From: Bacillus sp. IITD106
GTDB lineage: Bacteria; Bacillota; Bacilli; Bacillales; Bacillaceae_C
Direction of reading: 5' to 3'
NCBI RefSeq assembly: GCF_019459225.1
Contig: NZ_JAIAZY010000014.1
Coordinates: forward strand, 1-64,000
Length of the DNA stretch: 64,000 nt
Numbering within the stretch: the first letter of the stretch is position 1; every line of letters begins with the position of its first letter. The notes under the pieces are model-generated. The model was given only the letters and a program-made list of their open reading frames with translations, was not told the origin of the DNA and ran no database searches. Of the stretch, positions 55,534 through 63,291 are shown piece after piece. The translations under genes were made by a program, and so were the position numbers.

Positions 55534-56154
55534 TTGGGTTCTAGAGTTATGCATCTTATCATTGCAAATGAAATAGCTAAAAAAATTCCTATAAAGGATA
55601 AGGGTTCCTTTTTATTAGGGGGCATTGCACCTGATGCCGTATCTCCAAAAGAGTTATCGCATTTTTTTAAAGGAGATATACGGGATTTTTCTAGGAGCAT
55701 AGACTATGAAGAGTTTTTAGAAAAATATAGCTCTTATAAGGAGTTTTCATATATTTTAGGGTATTATAGTCATTTAATTGCGGACGATTTATGGCTAAAA
55801 GGTTTCTTTCTATCATGGTTGAATAATAGAATCGAACATGATGAAAATATGATTAATAAATATCACAATGATTTTAGGTCATTAAACGGAAAATTATTAA
55901 ACCATTACGGTATTGGAAGAGACATACTGAATGATATGAAGATCGGTCATTCTATTGTTGAGATTGATGAAGTGACAAAACAAGACGTACAAGATTTAAT
56001 GCCTTTCATAGCCGAAGACATGGACTATGATGAAAGGGTTCTCGATGAAAAATTAAATGTTTTTACCTTTGATCAAATCATTGGATATATTGAAACGTCG
56101 ATTGAAAAAGGAATGATACTTATTCAACCAAAATTGTCCGAATTGAAACTATAA
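55534..56154 (+). CDS. Zinc-dependent phospholipase C-like protein
   Basis: This 206-residue protein has the N-terminal pattern SRVMHLIIANEIAKK, then LLGGIAPDAV and GYYSHLIADDLW. This places it in the zinc-dependent phospholipase C / S1-P1 nuclease-like fold. His12 and the SHLIADD residues are likely metal ligands. There is no signal peptide. It starts at TTG, 9 nt after GGAAGGAG. Activity has not been inferred for this short form. Confidence 0.78.
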   Translation: MGSRVMHLIIANEIAKKIPIKDKGSFLLGGIAPDAVSPKELSHFFKGDIRDFSRSIDYEEFLEKYSSYKEFSYILGYYSHLIADDLWLKGFFLSWLNNRIEHDENMINKYHNDFRSLNGKLLNHYGIGRDILNDMKIGHSIVEIDEVTKQDVQDLMPFIAEDMDYDERVLDEKLNVFTFDQIIGYIETSIEKGMILIQPKLSELKL

Positions 56155-56204
56155 GTCGTACCCGAACGTATTTCATTACATAAAGCAGAAAGGGTGGACC
56201 CAAC

Positions 56205-57167
56205 ATGAACGAAATGATAGACAACTATATTCAAATATTTGAGCAACTAAATAATGAAATGAAATGGAAAGTTTCAGACAAAAAAATTTTAATGATTATT
56301 GCTTCTCTATACGCAATGAATAAAAAGGACTTTCAATATGAACGTTTTTTCAAGATAGCCGATGAAATTAAGAAAAGTGCAGGATATTTTTCATATATGA
56401 AATATGAGTCAAGATATACAGCTGCCGCGATTTTAGATGTGAATTATGATGACCCTGAAAGTAAAGTTTTTTCTTTGTTTGAGCTTTATGAGAACATGAT
56501 TAAAGAAAAATTTAACAGAGGGATATTTTCTTATGTAGCAGCTACCGTTTTATTAAAAATAGCGGGAGACCGTGACTATCATTCACTTATTATAAAAGCT
56601 AAAGAGATTTATAATGCCATGAAGAAAGAACATCCATTTTTAACTTCAGCTGAAGATTATCCGCTATCAGTGTTGCTTGCTTCTGAATATACGGAGGATG
56701 TTATTCAACGGACTGAATATTTTTATGAGCAACTCAATCAGAACGGATTTTATAAAGGAAATAACTTGCAATTTTTAAGCCATATTTTGTCTTTGAACAA
56801 TGAAGAAGCAGAAGGGGCTTTATTAAGCAGGACGATTCATGTTTTTGATGCCTTTAAGGAAAAGGGGTTAAAACAAAAAGCAACGCATTATCCTGTGATG
56901 GGGATGCTCGCTTTATTACCCGAAGAAGAATTAAATATGGAAGACATTACGGATGTTTACGAGCGGTTTAATCAAGAAAAACATTTTAAATGGCAAAAGG
57001 ATATTAATCTTATTCTTGCTATCAGCTTTTTTGTAAAAGACAAATTGAAACAACCGAATTTGACTGAAACAAGTCTATATACAACAATCGAAACGATAAT
57101 GCAGGCCCAACAAGCGGCAATGGCGGGATCGATTGCAGCCGCCACAGCTGCTTCTAGTAATAATTAA
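56205..57167 (+). CDS. DUF4003-family protein
   Basis: This 320-residue helical, soluble protein begins MNEMIDNYIQIFEQLN. It ends with an Ala-rich segment AMAGSIAAATAASSNN. The pattern matches the DUF4003 family of Bacilli. Function is unknown. AGAAAGGGTGG precedes the ATG. A DUF1801 gene follows 18 nt later. Confidence 0.8.
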   Translation: MNEMIDNYIQIFEQLNNEMKWKVSDKKILMIIASLYAMNKKDFQYERFFKIADEIKKSAGYFSYMKYESRYTAAAILDVNYDDPESKVFSLFELYENMIKEKFNRGIFSYVAATVLLKIAGDRDYHSLIIKAKEIYNAMKKEHPFLTSAEDYPLSVLLASEYTEDVIQRTEYFYEQLNQNGFYKGNNLQFLSHILSLNNEEAEGALLSRTIHVFDAFKEKGLKQKATHYPVMGMLALLPEEELNMEDITDVYERFNQEKHFKWQKDINLILAISFFVKDKLKQPNLTETSLYTTIETIMQAQQAAMAGSIAAATAASSNN

Positions 57168-57185
57168 AAAGGGGAAATGAGCTAA

Positions 57186-57608
57186 ATGTATGAATTAAAA
57201 ACTAAAGAAAATGATAACAGTGTGATTGAATTTATAGAAAGTGTAGATAATCCAAAAAAACGTGAAGACGCCTATCAGTTATTGGACATTTTTACAGAAA
57301 CAACTGGATATAAAGCGAAAATGTGGGGACCGAGTATTATTGGGTTTGGCTCGTATCATTATAAATATGAATCAGGACATGAGGGGGATGCACCACTAGT
57401 CGGTTTTTCCCCTCGAAAAGCGAAAATCAGTTTATATTTTGCAACCGGCGACCCACATAGAGAGGAGTTATTGAAGGATTTTGGAAAACACACGTCAGGA
57501 AAGGCTTGTGTGTATATAAATAAGCTGGCGGATATTAATATTGAAGTTTTACAGACATTAATTAAGCAATCAGTAAAATTTTTACAAAAAAAATATCCGA
57601 ATCAATAG
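57186..57608 (+). CDS. DUF1801-domain protein
   Basis: This 140-residue protein has the DUF1801 (YdhG-like) fold. [50 protein letters not shown] and [13 protein letters not shown] occur in order. Family function is unclear. AAAGGGGAAATGAG precedes the ATG. It sits between DUF4003 and fosB in the same direction. Confidence 0.87.
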   Translation: MYELKTKENDNSVIEFIESVDNPKKREDAYQLLDIFTETTGYKAKMWGPSIIGFGSYHYKYESGHEGDAPLVGFSPRKAKISLYFATGDPHREELLKDFGKHTSGKACVYINKLADINIEVLQTLIKQSVKFLQKKYPNQ

Positions 57609-57622
57609 AGGGTGGATTTGAG

Positions 57623-58033
57623 GTGATAAATCATTTTTTATTCTCGGTTTCGAACTTGGAGGCATCCATTAAATTCTACGAAAAAGTGTTTGATGCAAAA
57701 CTTCTCGTTAAGGGAAGAACCACGGCTTATTTTGATTTGAATGGAATTTGGCTGGCTCTTAATGAAGAAAAAGATATTCCTCGGGATGAGATTAAATATT
57801 CATACACGCATATTGCTTTCTCAATAGAAGAGTCGGATTTCGATTCCGTATATGAAAAATTGAAACTATTAAATGTAACTATTCTCGAAGGCCGAGAAAG
57901 AGATGAAAAAGATAAAAAATCTATCTATTTCACTGATCCCGATGGACATAAATTTGAATTTCACACTGGAACCTTGGAAGATCGTTTGAACTATTACAGA
58001 CAGGATAAAGGTCATATGGAATTTTTTATATAG
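57623..58033 (+). CDS. fosB: Metallothiol transferase FosB
   Basis: This 136-residue vicinal-oxygen-chelate protein matches FosB, which inactivates fosfomycin by adding bacillithiol. Family blocks are present: [70 protein letters not shown], and [13 protein letters not shown]. Metal ligands are His4, the His in YTHIAF and the Glu in KFEFHTG. The usual leading MEIKG is absent; translation probably starts at GTG, 7 nt after AGAGGGTGG. It is chromosomal, as in B. subtilis and B. cereus. Confidence 0.92.
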   Translation: MINHFLFSVSNLEASIKFYEKVFDAKLLVKGRTTAYFDLNGIWLALNEEKDIPRDEIKYSYTHIAFSIEESDFDSVYEKLKLLNVTILEGRERDEKDKKSIYFTDPDGHKFEFHTGTLEDRLNYYRQDKGHMEFFI

Positions 58034-58045
58034 GGTGGAGGAAAA

Positions 58046-58498
58046 ATGGAGCTATCTAAAAAGGTTATAACGATTAACGAAATAGAACAATGTTCAAAAC
58101 TTTATACATATATATTTAATCATGCTCCTTGGTTTGATGAGTGGACACTGGAAAGTGCTAGCGAGCGTTTGCGAGATATTTTTCAGCATCCTCAATACTG
58201 GGGAGTTGGACTGTTTGATGAGAATGATCAACTTCAAGGTTTTTTAATTGGGTATGCAGAAACTTGGTGGGATGGTAAACATTTTCAAGTCGTAGAAATG
58301 TGTGTGAAAACAGAGGAACAAGGAAAAGGAATGGGCTCAAGCTTATTGTCTGCTTTGGAAAATTACTGTAAAAAGAGTGGAATCAACCGTATATATTTGT
58401 TGACTGGAAGCGGAGGACAAGCGGAGGCTTTTTATTTGAAAAATGGTTTTTATGTCAATCCAAGAATGATTATGATGTCAAAAATGTTAGGGGACTAA
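58046..58498 (+). CDS. GNAT-family acetyltransferase
   Basis: This 150-residue GNAT has motif A MCVKTEEQGKGMGSSLLSAL (about 91-110) and motif B INRIYLLTGSGGQAEAFYLKNGF. GGTGGAGG precedes the ATG. It ends 3 nt before a kinase-like gene. Substrate unknown; resemblance to aminoglycoside acetyltransferases is general only. Confidence 0.87.
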   Translation: MELSKKVITINEIEQCSKLYTYIFNHAPWFDEWTLESASERLRDIFQHPQYWGVGLFDENDQLQGFLIGYAETWWDGKHFQVVEMCVKTEEQGKGMGSSLLSALENYCKKSGINRIYLLTGSGGQAEAFYLKNGFYVNPRMIMMSKMLGD

Positions 58499-58501
58499 AC
58501 A

Positions 58502-59401
58502 GTGGGAAAGCAGACTCCTGTTACGATTAATGTAGGAAAAGTGTCATTTCAATTAAAGGAAAAACATGATTTTCCTTGGCTGCAGGAATTTGGAGACGTA
58601 TTTGCTGTTTTTGATCAGCAAGATTCTGGCAATCTTTGTTTTGGGATTGAAAAAGATGGTCAGAAAAAATTTGTGAAATATGCTGGGGCAAGAACGATGG
58701 AATATTCAGGTGAACCGAATGATGCCATTGATAGGTTGAAACAATCCGTGGAGCTATATGAACAATTGAAACACCCTTATCTAGTTAAATTAGAGAATCA
58801 TTTTCCCGTTGAGCAAGGGTATGTATTGGTTTTTGAATGGTTTGAGGGTGAATGTCTCCATTCACATTGGTCATATCCTCCTCCCGCCAAATACGAACAT
58901 CCGGAGTCGCCATTTTATCGTTTTAAACAGCTTCCACTGGAATTAAGATTAGCTTGTTTACAAAAAATTTATGAGTTTCACGTATACGTTGAAAGGAAAA
59001 ATTACGTTGCTGTCGATTTTTATGATGGCAGCATTATGTATAATTTTACTACAAATCAGACAAAAATTTGTGATATTGATATGTACAAGCAAAAGCCTTT
59101 TATTAATGAAATGGGGCGCCTGTGGGGCTCATCTAGATTTATGTCACCGGAAGAATTTGAACTAGGTGCGGAGATTGATGAGAGAACAAATGTTTTTAAT
59201 ATGGGAGCAGTTGCCTTTTGTTTACTGGGAGGAGAATTGGATCGTTCCTTTGAAAAATGGAACGCTAGTCCAGAGCTTTATGATGTAGCATTAAGAGCGG
59301 TTGAGAAGGATAGAAGCAAGAGGTTCGGATCAGTGGAAGAATTTTTAAAAGCTTGGAATATAGCTTTAAAGAGAGGCATCCAAAATGTTATTTCAGAATG
59401 A
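58502..59401 (+). CDS. Serine/threonine protein kinase-like protein
   Basis: This 299-residue protein has a kinase-like fold. Lys in KKFVKYAG (about 58) matches the ATP-binding lysine, and LVFEWFEGE marks the hinge. AVDFYDGSIMYN replaces the HRDxxxxN loop and still has Asp and Asn. CDIDMYK stands for DFG, and SSRFMSPEEF for the APE region. The HRD histidine and DFG phenylalanine/glycine are changed, so activity is uncertain. It starts at GTG and overlaps the following GNAT gene by 17 nt. Confidence 0.8.
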   Translation: MGKQTPVTINVGKVSFQLKEKHDFPWLQEFGDVFAVFDQQDSGNLCFGIEKDGQKKFVKYAGARTMEYSGEPNDAIDRLKQSVELYEQLKHPYLVKLENHFPVEQGYVLVFEWFEGECLHSHWSYPPPAKYEHPESPFYRFKQLPLELRLACLQKIYEFHVYVERKNYVAVDFYDGSIMYNFTTNQTKICDIDMYKQKPFINEMGRLWGSSRFMSPEEFELGAEIDERTNVFNMGAVAFCLLGGELDRSFEKWNASPELYDVALRAVEKDRSKRFGSVEEFLKAWNIALKRGIQNVISE

Positions 59402-59921
59402 TAAATTAGTAGTTAGGACATTAACGTTAGAAGATCATCTTTTTTTGGCAAAATGGCTCTCAGATCCAGTCGTCCTAGAATTCTACGAAGGACGGGATAA
59501 TCCTTTTAGTGAGGAAAAGGTATTAAAGAAATTTTACAATCGAAATGATGGAACTTACCGCTGTATCGTAGAGTACGAAAGAAGTCCAATTGGCTATATT
59601 CAATTTTATCGATTGGATGATAAAGATAAAAAGGATTTTGGATTTTTAAACATTGATCCCATTTATGGTATGGATCAATTTATAGGCGAGCCGTTTTATT
59701 GGAATCAGGGGATTGGCCAGCTGCTTGTCCAATCTATGGTAGAGTTTTTAATAAAAGAGAGAAAGGCAGAAAAGATTGTAATGGATCCGCAAACGTGGAA
59801 TGAAAGAGCGATTCGTTGCTATGAAAAATGTGGCTTCAAGAAAGTGAAGCTTTTACCGAAGCATGAGCTTCATGAAGGTGAATATCGAGATTGTTGGTTG
59901 ATTGAATATAATCCGCACTGA
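59385..59921 (+). CDS. GNAT acetyltransferase, AAC(6')-like
   Basis: This 178-residue protein has the aminoglycoside 6'-acetyltransferase-like layout: LTLEDHLFLAKWLSDP at the start, then FYWNQGIGQLLVQSMVEFL (motif A) and DPQTWNERAIRCYEKCGF. Resistance activity cannot be claimed from sequence alone. The ATG lies inside the kinase gene, suggesting coupling. Confidence 0.87.
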   Translation: MLFQNDKLVVRTLTLEDHLFLAKWLSDPVVLEFYEGRDNPFSEEKVLKKFYNRNDGTYRCIVEYERSPIGYIQFYRLDDKDKKDFGFLNIDPIYGMDQFIGEPFYWNQGIGQLLVQSMVEFLIKERKAEKIVMDPQTWNERAIRCYEKCGFKKVKLLPKHELHEGEYRDCWLIEYNPH

Positions 59922-59996
59922 AATGTTGAGTTGATTGCTAAGAAAAAATTAATTATTTTGTTTTCAAACCCGAGTAACGAGATAAAAGATGGAAAG

Positions 59997-60028
59997 AGCC
60001 CCTTTTGATATTCTATTCAGAAGGGGCT
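59997..60028. terminator. Bidirectional terminator
   Basis: A stem AGCCCCTT.TGA/TCA.AAGGGGCT lies between the GNAT gene and the minus-strand yhfH gene. Confidence 0.75.
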
Positions 60029-60038
60029 TATTGCTTTT

Positions 60039-60167
60039 CTATTTAATTTCACTGCATTTGTCACACTTTGTACCATAGCATTCATGTTGTTCGGTGATTT
60101 TTTCTCCGCACTCTGTACATTTTTTAGCGGGTAGGTTTTTAAAAAACTCTACAACGTTTACAAGCAT
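60039..60167 (-). CDS. yhfH: YhfH-family zinc-ribbon peptide (42 aa)
   Basis: This 42-residue protein begins MLVNVVEFFKNLPAKK. It has a four-cysteine zinc-binding pattern: C17-x2-C20 and C35-x2-C38, plus Cys30. This matches YhfH, which in B. subtilis also lies next to yhfI and lplJ. Function unknown. GAGGAGAGTGGAG precedes the ATG. Confidence 0.85.
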   Translation of the reverse strand: MLVNVVEFFKNLPAKKCTECGEKITEQHECYGTKCDKCSEIK

Positions 60168-60313
60168 ATTCTCCACTCTCCTCGGTGTTTTGTTGTAGTA
60201 CTGATTATTGATATTGCTTATTGTATTATAACAGATAGGGAAGTGTCAATCTTTTTGTTAAACTTTAAAAAATAAAGTATAGTAATATTAGTTCGATTAA
60301 AGGAGTTGTGTAT

Positions 60314-61048
60314 ATGGAGTTAACGGTAATCGGCCATTGGGGTGGTTATCCGAAAGCGGGTGAAGCGAGTTCAGGATATTTGTTAACACACAAAGGATTT
60401 AAGCTTCTGATTGACTGTGGCAGCGCTGTACTATCACAGCTGCAAATGTATATAAAGCCTGAAGAAATAGATGCTGTGATTCTTTCACACTACCATGCTG
60501 ACCATATAGCAGATATAGGTGTTCTACATCATGCCCTGTTAATTAGTAAATATGTAAGTGGATATGATGGTATCTTGCCTATTTATGGCCATACAAACGA
60601 TCAACAGGGTTTTTCTACTTTAACGTACAAAGATATTACAACAGGCATTGCTTATAGTGGGAATGGTATTATACATATTGGTCCATTTCAGATTGAATTT
60701 TTACAAACAAAACATCCTGTACCATGTTACGCGATGAGAATAACATGTGAAGAAAAAGTGCTAGTCTATACAGCAGATACATCTTATTTTGAAGAATTAG
60801 TAAGGTTTTCGAAAAATGCGGATGTATTGCTCGCGGAATCCAACTTCTATAAAGGTATGGACGGGACATCAGCGGGACACATGACAAGCGAAGAAGCAGG
60901 AAAGCTAGCGCGAAAAGCAAATGTAAATACATTAGTACTTACCCATTTACCACACTTTGGCGATCTAAACCAATTGAAAGCCGAAGCAGCAGAACAATTT
61001 GAACAGCAAATCATTCTAGCATCAAAAGGATTGAACCTGTCCCTTTAG
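60314..61048 (+). CDS. yhfI: Metallo-beta-lactamase-fold hydrolase YhfI
   Basis: This 244-residue protein has exactly YhfI length. The metal-binding motif is LSHYHADHIAD (HxHxDH, about 60-70), with further ligands in YTADTSY and LTHLPHFG. The layout is that of the RNase Z-like or cyclic-phosphodiesterase subgroup; substrate unknown. AAAGGAG lies 8 nt before the ATG. The last seven codons and the stop overlap an inverted copy of the GGGGACAGGTTC repeat. Confidence 0.9.
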   Translation: MELTVIGHWGGYPKAGEASSGYLLTHKGFKLLIDCGSAVLSQLQMYIKPEEIDAVILSHYHADHIADIGVLHHALLISKYVSGYDGILPIYGHTNDQQGFSTLTYKDITTGIAYSGNGIIHIGPFQIEFLQTKHPVPCYAMRITCEEKVLVYTADTSYFEELVRFSKNADVLLAESNFYKGMDGTSAGHMTSEEAGKLARKANVNTLVLTHLPHFGDLNQLKAEAAEQFEQQIILASKGLNLSL

Positions 61049-61121
61049 TGCCATTCCCCATGGGGACAGCTCCAAAGGGGACAGCTCCAAAGGGGACAGT
61101 TCCAAAGGGGACAGGTTCACG
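61031..61121 (+). repeat. 15-bp GGGGACAG repeats forming a large hairpin
   Basis: Four direct copies of GGGGACAG begin at 61062, 61077, 61092 and 61107, exactly 15 bp apart. The fourth (AAAGGGGACAGGTTCA) pairs with TTGAACCTGTCCCTTT at 61031-61046, which encodes the end of YhfI. CCCCATGGGG lies in between. The set fills the gap before lplJ. Confidence 0.9.
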
Positions 61122-61141
61122 AAGAAATATGAGGAGGAAAA

Positions 61142-62134
61142 ATGATGAAGTTTATTGATAATCAAGGAATAACAGATCCGCGAATTAACTTGGCGATTGA
61201 AGAGCATGCGTTGAAGAATTTGGATGTGAATGAGTCGTATCTTTTGTTTTATATTAATGAGCCATCAATCATTATTGGTAAAAACCAAAATACGATTGAA
61301 GAAATCAATACTGACTATGTCGAGAAAAATGGAATTCATGTTGTACGTAGACTGTCTGGCGGCGGTGCGGTTTATCATGATCTAGGAAATTTGAACTTCA
61401 GCTTTATTACAAAAGACGAAGGAGATAGTTTCTTAAATTTTAAAAAGTTTACTGAACCAGTTGTAAAAGCTTTAAATAAATTAGGAGTAAATGCAGAATT
61501 AAAAGGCCGTAATGATATCCTTGTCGGAGAAAGAAAAATTTCTGGAAATGCTCAATTCTCAACAAGAGGAAGAATGTTTAGCCATGGGACTCTAATGTTT
61601 GATTCAGAAATTGAAAATGTCGTTTCAGCATTAAAAGTAAGGAAAGACAAGATTGAGTCGAAAGGGATAAAATCGATACGCAGCAGAGTTGCTAATATTT
61701 CTGAGTTTTTAGATGAAAAAATGACGATCGAACAATTTAAGGAAAAATTACTGCAATCTATATTTGAAGGTGAAATTCCTATACTTGAATATAGACTAAC
61801 GGAAGAAGATTGGAAACAAATTCATGAAATCTCAAAAGTTCATTACGCGAATTGGGATTGGAATTACGGAAAATCGCCTCATTTCAACATTCAGCATTCC
61901 CATCGTTTCCCGGTTGGACTTATTGAATTCCGACTTGATGTGAACAAGGGGCAAATTCAAGATTGTAAAATTTTTGGAGACTTCTTCGGCGTTGGCGATG
62001 TAAAAGACATTGAAGACCGTCTGACTGGCGTGCGCTATGAAAAATCTGCAATCATTAGCGCGTTAGAGGACGTAGACATTAAGCATTACTTTGGAAATGT
62101 TGAAAAAGAAGACATTATTAATTTGATTTACTAA
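61142..62134 (+). CDS. lplJ: Lipoate-protein ligase LplJ
   Basis: This 330-residue enzyme activates free lipoate with ATP and attaches it to lipoyl domains. It has the LplA motifs VRRLSGGGAVYHDLGNLNFS and GRNDILVGERKISGNAQF, the latter with the catalytic Lys. SHGTLMFDSEIENV follows. The C-terminal accessory domain (about 245-330) is present, as in B. subtilis LplJ (331). GAGGAGG lies just before the ATG. Synteny yhfI-lplJ is conserved. Confidence 0.95.
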   Translation: MMKFIDNQGITDPRINLAIEEHALKNLDVNESYLLFYINEPSIIIGKNQNTIEEINTDYVEKNGIHVVRRLSGGGAVYHDLGNLNFSFITKDEGDSFLNFKKFTEPVVKALNKLGVNAELKGRNDILVGERKISGNAQFSTRGRMFSHGTLMFDSEIENVVSALKVRKDKIESKGIKSIRSRVANISEFLDEKMTIEQFKEKLLQSIFEGEIPILEYRLTEEDWKQIHEISKVHYANWDWNYGKSPHFNIQHSHRFPVGLIEFRLDVNKGQIQDCKIFGDFFGVGDVKDIEDRLTGVRYEKSAIISALEDVDIKHYFGNVEKEDIINLIY

Positions 62135-62141
62135 TTTAGTT

Positions 62142-62180
62142 AAAGGATGGAGTGGTCATTGGTAGACAACTCCATCCTTT
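62142..62180 (+). terminator. Terminator of lplJ
   Basis: A 12-bp stem (AAAGGATGGAGT/ACTCCATCCTTT) is followed by TTAGC; the T-run is short. Confidence 0.8.
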
Positions 62181-62245
62181 TTAGCATTCCGATCGTTCGT
62201 AAAGCGTATATTTTTAAAAAAATAACTTTGAAGTGAGGAGAAGAT

Positions 62246-63022
62246 TTGAATACTTTAAAGCTAGATATTAAACAAAATATTGCTTTAGTGACATTACAGC
62301 GTCCCGAATCATTAAATGCTTTTAATTATGACATGCTAGAAGAATTATCTAAGACAGTTGATTTTTTAAAAAGTTGTACTGAAGCTCAAGTAATTATTTT
62401 TCGAGGAGAAGGAGAAAAAGCGTTTAGCGTGGGAGCTGATTTAAAGGAACGAAAAACTCTTACAGAACAAGACGTTCGCCGCAATGTAAAAAAAATCGGT
62501 GAAGTATTTTTAGCTATTGAAAACTTACCACAACCAACTATTGCGGCTATAAATGGCTACGCATTTGGTGGTGGAATGGAGCTAGCGTTGGCTTGCGATT
62601 TTCGATTTGCCAGCAACCGGGCAATGCTTGGGTTAACTGAAACAAGTCTTGCTATCATCCCAGGAGCGGGAGGTACACAGCGACTGCCGAGAATAATAGG
62701 TATAACGAAGGCGTTAGAATTAATCTTAACCGCTAAAAGATTGACGGCTTTGGAAGCAGAAGCATATGGACTCGTATTAAAAACGACCGAACATGAAACA
62801 TTCATGGGGGAAGTACTAGCATTTGCAAACACAATTTTAGAAAACGGCCCAGTCGCCGTTCAACAAGCAAAATATGCCATCAAAACAGGAATGAATACGG
62901 ACTTATTATCGGGGCTTGAAATCGAACGTCAAGCTTATGAAAAGACAATTCCTACGGAAGATAGAATAGAAGCATTAAGAGCTTTTTCAGAAAAAAGGAA
63001 ACCGATATTTAAAGGTAAATAG
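62246..63022 (+). CDS. yhaR: Enoyl-CoA hydratase/isomerase family protein (YhaR-like)
   Basis: This 258-residue crotonase-fold protein has the oxyanion-hole region NGYAFGGGMELALACDFRFA (about 97-116) and ETSLAIIPGAGGTQRLPR. Both catalytic-type Glu positions are seen, in ETSLAIIPGAGG and in the EL region upstream. It resembles YhaR, which in B. subtilis lies near yhaX and hemZ; here it is displaced to follow lplJ. The TTG start is 5 nt after GAGGAG. Confidence 0.87.
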   Translation: MNTLKLDIKQNIALVTLQRPESLNAFNYDMLEELSKTVDFLKSCTEAQVIIFRGEGEKAFSVGADLKERKTLTEQDVRRNVKKIGEVFLAIENLPQPTIAAINGYAFGGGMELALACDFRFASNRAMLGLTETSLAIIPGAGGTQRLPRIIGITKALELILTAKRLTALEAEAYGLVLKTTEHETFMGEVLAFANTILENGPVAVQQAKYAIKTGMNTDLLSGLEIERQAYEKTIPTEDRIEALRAFSEKRKPIFKGK

Positions 63023-63207
63023 ATCCGGACGATTGTAGGCGGAGTTTAAACTTTTATCAAACTGACCGGTGGATTTTTTTATTAACACTCTGGTTTTATG
63101 AAAGCTCCCTTTGGATAGCATCAGCTTTTTCCACATACCTCAATCATATTTAACCTCCATACGAACTCTATCACTATGAACACTACGCCAAATGATACTC
63201 GTTCCAG

Positions 63208-63288
63208 CTAAATCCCCCCTTTTCTTGCCGAAAGTGTGAATCATGCTTATAATTGTAAAAATAATCATAGTAATTAAGGGGGATTTAG
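63208..63288. repeat. Inverted repeat flanking the azlC promoter
   Basis: CTAAATCCCCC (63208) and GGGGGATTTAG (63278) form a perfect 11-bp inverted repeat about 59 bp apart. The right arm includes the Shine-Dalgarno sequence AAGGGGG of azlC. Confidence 0.85.
63225..63253 (+). promoter_or_regulatory. Candidate sigma-A promoter of azlC
   Basis: TTGCCG (63225) and TATAAT (63248) are spaced by 17 bp and lie between the arms of the inverted repeat. Transcription would start near 63260 and exclude the left arm. Confidence 0.6.
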
Positions 63289-63291
63289 AGG

